Part shown: positions 60,861 through 64,000 of the stretch, piece after piece | Layout of the letters: every line of letters starts with the position of its first letter | Numbering within the stretch: position 1 is the first letter of the stretch | DNA from: Burkholderia sp. IMCC1007 | GTDB taxonomy: Bacteria > Pseudomonadota > Gammaproteobacteria > Burkholderiales > Burkholderiaceae | DNA: 64,000 nt | Direction: 5' to 3' | Assembly: GCF_027257875.1 (NCBI RefSeq) | Contig: NZ_JAPVQY010000010.1 | Span: forward strand, 62,001 to 126,000 | Made by a program: the position numbers and the translations under genes | Notes under the pieces: model-generated | Told to the model about the DNA's origin: nothing | Databases searched by the model: none | What the model saw: only the letters and a program-made list of their open reading frames with translations

Positions 60861-62644
60861 CACTCCACCCCGCCCAGATACGCTTCGAGCACCGCCGGAT
60901 CCTGCTGCACGTCGTGCGGCAGCCCTTCCGCGATGCGCGTGCCGAATTCCATCACCACCAGCCGATCGGTGAGATTCATCACGAAATCCATGTCATGTTC
61001 CACGAGCAACACGCTCATCCCTTCGGCCTTCAGGCGCCGCAGCAGGTCGGCGAGCTGCTGCTTCTCCTGGTAGCGCAGCCCGGCCGCCGGCTCGTCGAGC
61101 AGCAGCAACGTCGGGTCGCAGCACAGCGCGCGGGCGATTTCGAGGATGCGCTGCTGGCCGAGCGCGAGGCTGCCTGCCTCGTCGTACATGTGCTTTTCCA
61201 GGCCGACCCGGCGGATCTGCCGCGCGGCTTCGGCGAGCAGCTGCGCCTCCTCATGCGCATTGAGCCGCGCGATGCTGCGCCACACGCCGGTCCGGCCGCG
61301 CAGATGCGCGCCGATCGCGACGTTCTCGAGCACCGTCATCGTCGGCAGCAGCTTCACGTGCTGGAACGTCCGGCCGATGCCGCGCCGCACGATCTGGCGG
61401 GACGTGAGCCCGTCGATCCGTTCACCGCGGAACGTGATCGTGCCGCCCGTCGGCTGCAGCACGCCGGTCACGAGGTTGAACGTGGTCGACTTGCCCGCGC
61501 CGTTCGGCCCGATCAGCCCGATGATCTGCCCCGCTTTCACGTCGAAGCTGACGTCGTTGACCGCCACCAGCCCGCCGAACTGCTTGCGCGCGTTGTCGAC
61601 CACGAGCAGCGACTCGCCCGCCACAGGCTTGCCGCGCTGCGGCAACGGATCGGCATGTTCGGGCACGTGCGCACGCGGCCCGCGCGGAAACAGCCTCGCG
61701 ACGAACGGCCATACGCCCTGCCGCGCGTACTGGAGCAGCAACACCATCAGCACGCCGAACACGATGATCTCGAAGTTGCCTTCCGAGCCGAGCAGCTTCG
61801 GCAGCAGCGTCTGCAGGTAGTCCTGCAGCACGGTGAGGATCGCCGCGCCGAGCACCGCGCCCCACACGTGCGACACGCCGCCGACCACAGCCATGAACAG
61901 GAATTCGATCCCGTGGTTCAGGCCGAACGGCGTCGGGTTCACCGCGCGCTGCAGGTGCGCGTACAGGAAGCCCGACACCGCCGCGAGCACGGCTGCGTAG
62001 ACGAAGATCACGACGCGCATCCACGCGGTGTTCACGCCCATCGCCTCGGCCATCACGCCGCCGCCGCGCAGCGCGCGGATTGCGCGGCCGGGCCGGCTGT
62101 TGAGCAGGTTCTGCACCGACACGATCGCGGCCAGCACGACGGCCCAGATCAGGAAGTACAGGCTGCGGCCGCTGTCGAGCGCGATGCCGAACAGGTTCAG
62201 CGCCGGAATCCCGTTGATCCCGTCGTACTTGCCGAGCAGCTCGAGGTTGCCGAACAGGTAGAACAGCGCGAGGCCCCATGCGATCGTGCCGAGCGGCAGG
62301 AAGTGCCCGGACAGCCGCATCGTGACCGCGCCGAGCACGAGCGCGACGAGCGCCGTCAGCACGACGCCGACGATCAGCGCGAGCCACGGCGACACGCCGT
62401 AGCGCGTCGTCAGGAACGCGGTCGCATACGCGCCGATGCCGACGAACGCGGCCTGCCCGAAGCTCGTCATCCCGCCGACGCCCGTCAGCAGCACGAGCCC
62501 GATCGCGACGATCGCGTACAGGCCGATGTAATTCAGCAGCGTGATCCAGTATTCGGGCACCTGCAGCGCGCCGGGCAGCATCGGCAGCGCGAACAGCACC
62601 ACGAGAAACAGCCAGAAGGTCTTGTTGCGTACGATCGTCTTCAT
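60860..62644 (-). CDS. Fused LivM permease-LivG ATPase
   Basis: A 594-residue fusion. Residues ~1-335 are the LivM membrane subunit with 8-10 helices ([42 protein letters not shown]). After a proline-rich linker, residues ~345-594 are the LivG ATPase with Walker [13 protein letters not shown], signature [15 protein letters not shown], Walker [12 protein letters not shown]. These are normally two proteins in E. coli; the fused form is found in several proteobacterial groups. ATG 62644 has GAGGAG upstream. It stays in one frame throughout, so this is not an annotation artefact. Confidence 0.93.
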   Translation of the reverse strand: MKTIVRNKTFWLFLVVLFALPMLPGALQVPEYWITLLNYIGLYAIVAIGLVLLTGVGGMTSFGQAAFVGIGAYATAFLTTRYGVSPWLALIVGVVLTALVALVLGAVTMRLSGHFLPLGTIAWGLALFYLFGNLELLGKYDGINGIPALNLFGIALDSGRSLYFLIWAVVLAAIVSVQNLLNSRPGRAIRALRGGGVMAEAMGVNTAWMRVVIFVYAAVLAAVSGFLYAHLQRAVNPTPFGLNHGIEFLFMAVVGGVSHVWGAVLGAAILTVLQDYLQTLLPKLLGSEGNFEIIVFGVLMVLLLQYARQGVWPFVARLFPRGPRAHVPEHADPLPQRGKPVAGESLLVVDNARKQFGGLVAVNDVSFDVKAGQIIGLIGPNGAGKSTTFNLVTGVLQPTGGTITFRGERIDGLTSRQIVRRGIGRTFQHVKLLPTMTVLENVAIGAHLRGRTGVWRSIARLNAHEEAQLLAEAARQIRRVGLEKHMYDEAGSLALGQQRILEIARALCCDPTLLLLDEPAAGLRYQEKQQLADLLRRLKAEGMSVLLVEHDMDFVMNLTDRLVVMEFGTRIAEGLPHDVQQDPAVLEAYLGGVE

Positions 62645-62648
62645 CGCG

Positions 62649-63704
62649 TCACTCCTCTTCCTCTTCCGCATGCGGCGTCGCGAAGCTGCGCCACAGGAGC
62701 ACCGGGATGATCAGCGTGAACACGATCACTTCCTTGTACGAACTCGCCCAGAACGACGAATACGATTCGAGCACGCCGACGAGCAGCGAGCCGGCCGCCG
62801 CGAGCGGATAGCTGACGAGCCCGCCGATGATCGCGCCGACGAAGCCCTTCAGGCCGATCAGGAAACCGGAGTCGTAGTAGATCGTCGTCAGCGGGCCGAC
62901 GAGGATGCCGGACAGCACGCCGAGCCCCGCCGCCAGCGTGAACGCGAGCCGCCCTGCCGCCGTCGTGCCGATGCCGACCAGTTGCGCGCCGAGCCGGTTC
63001 ACCGAGGTCGCACGCAGCGCCTTGCCGGCGATCGTGCGGCCGAAGTACACGTAGAGCGCACCGATCAGCACCAGCGCCGTCGCGACCACGAGAATGCTCT
63101 GCACCGACACCGTCATGCTGCCGATCGCCAGCGACGCATCGGTGAATCCGTTGGTGCGCGACCCTTCGGCGCCGAACATCACGAGCCCGAGGCCGACCAT
63201 CGCGAAATGCACCGCGACCGATACGATCAGCAGCAGCAACGTCGTGCCTTCCGCGATCGGCTGATAGACGAGCCGATAGACGAACGGGCCCATCGGCACG
63301 ACGATCGCGAGCGTGAGCGCGATCTGCGCGAGCATCGGCAACGGCTGCGCGGCGACGCTGCGCGTGATCGCGAACACCGCCAGCGGCAGCAACACGTAGC
63401 GGCTGGCGAGCGTCGCGAGCGTGCGGCCGAGCTGATGGCGGCGCTCGCGATGGCGGATCAGCCCGCCGACTTCCAGCAGGAAGCACGCGATGCCCATCAC
63501 GAACAGCAGCCAGCAGGTGGCGGGGAATTTTTGCGCCTGCAACGCAGCGAGCGTCAGCGCACCGTAGGCGACGAATTCGCCCTGGGGAATGAAGATCACC
63601 CGCGTGACGGAAAACACCAGCACGAGCGCCAGCGACAGCAATGCATAAATGGCGCCGGTCGTGATGCCGTCTTGCGCGAGGATCGCCGCAATCGAGAGAT
63701 CCAT
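62649..63704 (-). CDS. livH: Branched-chain amino-acid ABC transporter permease LivH
   Basis: A 351-residue inner-membrane permease with about eight to ten hydrophobic helices. The opening LAQDGITTGAIYALLSLALVLVFSVTRVIFIPQGEFVAYGA is diagnostic of LivH, and GTTAAGRLAFTLAAGLGVLSGIL is the conserved EAA-like region. It is longer than E. coli LivH (308), with an extra ~40 residues between the second and third helices. The start at 63704 gives the usual N-terminus; the next gene lies 4 bp downstream. Confidence 0.93.
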   Translation of the reverse strand: MDLSIAAILAQDGITTGAIYALLSLALVLVFSVTRVIFIPQGEFVAYGALTLAALQAQKFPATCWLLFVMGIACFLLEVGGLIRHRERRHQLGRTLATLASRYVLLPLAVFAITRSVAAQPLPMLAQIALTLAIVVPMGPFVYRLVYQPIAEGTTLLLLIVSVAVHFAMVGLGLVMFGAEGSRTNGFTDASLAIGSMTVSVQSILVVATALVLIGALYVYFGRTIAGKALRATSVNRLGAQLVGIGTTAAGRLAFTLAAGLGVLSGILVGPLTTIYYDSGFLIGLKGFVGAIIGGLVSYPLAAAGSLLVGVLESYSSFWASSYKEVIVFTLIIPVLLWRSFATPHAEEEEE

Positions 63705-63826
63705 ACGTTTCGTGTATCGAGAATGCTGCGGAGAAACGGCGATGGGAGCGGCCCGGGCGCGGGACGACAGGACCGGAGTGTCAGGCGCCGCGCGGGGGCT
63801 TCCCGGAAGTTCCATGCGGCGCGAAT

Positions 63827-63844
63827 GCGGGCCGCGAGGCCCGC
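63827..63844. terminator. Hairpin between the liv binding-protein gene and livH
   Basis: GCGGGCC and GGCCCGC form a perfect 7-bp stem with a four-base loop, between the binding-protein stop and livH start. There is no T-run, so it more likely dampens read-through or protects the upstream mRNA end than stops transcription fully. Confidence 0.45.
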
Positions 63845-63904
63845 TGCGCCGCCGACGGCATGCGCGGCGCCGTTCGCGCCGTGCACGCCGGTTTCACGTG
63901 ATGC

Positions 63905-64000
63905 TTACTCGGCCTGCAGCTTCCACTTGCCGTCGACGATCTGCACCATCACGCGCGCACGCGTGTCGAAGCCGTTGTGATCGGTCGGCGTCATGTTGAT
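63905..64000 (-). CDS. End of a liv-type binding-protein gene, 5' part outside the window
   Basis: Only the last 31 residues are present, reading from the right edge: NMTPTDHNGFDTRARVMVQIVDGKWKLQAE. This is the usual C-terminus of branched-chain amino-acid binding proteins in LivJ-HMGF clusters, and it lies 200 bp upstream of livH on the same strand. It would bring substrate to the LivH/LivMG/LivF importer. Confidence 0.75.
   Translation of the reverse strand: MNMTPTDHNGFDTRARVMVQIVDGKWKLQAE

Noticed and set aside
63891-63904. Third parS site
   Set aside because: GTTTCACGTGATGC keeps only one half-site and three of the last bases differ from the consensus.

Overview
The window looks like chromosome 1 of a Burkholderia, most likely of the B. 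cepacia complex. The evidence is uniformly high GC outside one island, the arrangement livHMGF / mnmG-rsmG-parA-parB / atpIBEFHAGDC, PutA with a ribbon-helix-helix domain, and protein sequences typical of that genus. The assignment rests on recognition, not on a search. Two parS-like sites and parAB suggest the right-hand end lies in the origin-proximal part of the replicon.

Layout. 1-5.8 kb: the end of an alginate-lyase-like gene, sdaA, a vapBC-type toxin-antitoxin pair with repeated ATGTACAT palindromes upstream, and a translationally coupled pair made of a thiamine-diphosphate enzyme and a GT9-like protein. 5.8-16.9 kb: an ethanolamine/aldehyde region with an AraC regulator, two small flavin-reductase-fold proteins, an aldehyde dehydrogenase behind a near-perfect sigma-54 promoter, an MFS pump with a divergent LysR regulator, then eutC-eutB-eat. 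17-23.6 kb: an MscS/CmpX-like channel, a GyrI-like protein, and a heavy-metal cassette (His-rich zinc ribbon, His-rich P1B-ATPase, divergent MerR regulator with the 19-bp-spaced promoter of that family), then a PadR regulator. 23.6-30 kb: an amino-acid binding protein with an aminotransferase, then a TetR regulator divergent from an AidB-like acyl-CoA dehydrogenase and an acyl-CoA ligase.

30.3-32.6 kb is a compact island whose second half is AT-richer than its surroundings. It holds a double-PAAR protein, a PAAR protein with a C-terminal beta (transthyretin-like) extension, an M35-type zinc metallopeptidase (HEVSH ... GTRDHRY) and an exported OmpA-like protein overlapping its stop codon. I read this as a type VI secretion spike/effector/immunity cassette without a VgrG; it is the best candidate for an undescribed system here.

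32.8-45.6 kb: a branched-chain amino-acid binding protein, putA with palindromic GTTGCA operators, a 9-bp tandem repeat, priA, hemE, a PheC-like periplasmic dehydratase, a candidate structured RNA ending in an intrinsic terminator, and an acyl-CoA synthetase. 45.8-53.5 kb: the complete F1Fo ATP synthase operon with a recognisable promoter and terminator. 54-59.6 kb: an anion transporter, parB, parA, rsmG, mnmG. 60.1-64 kb: livF, a fused livM-livG gene, livH and the end of a binding-protein gene.

No tRNA, rRNA, insertion sequence, prophage or CRISPR array was seen. Functions are assigned by recognising family motifs in translated sequence; no database search was run.
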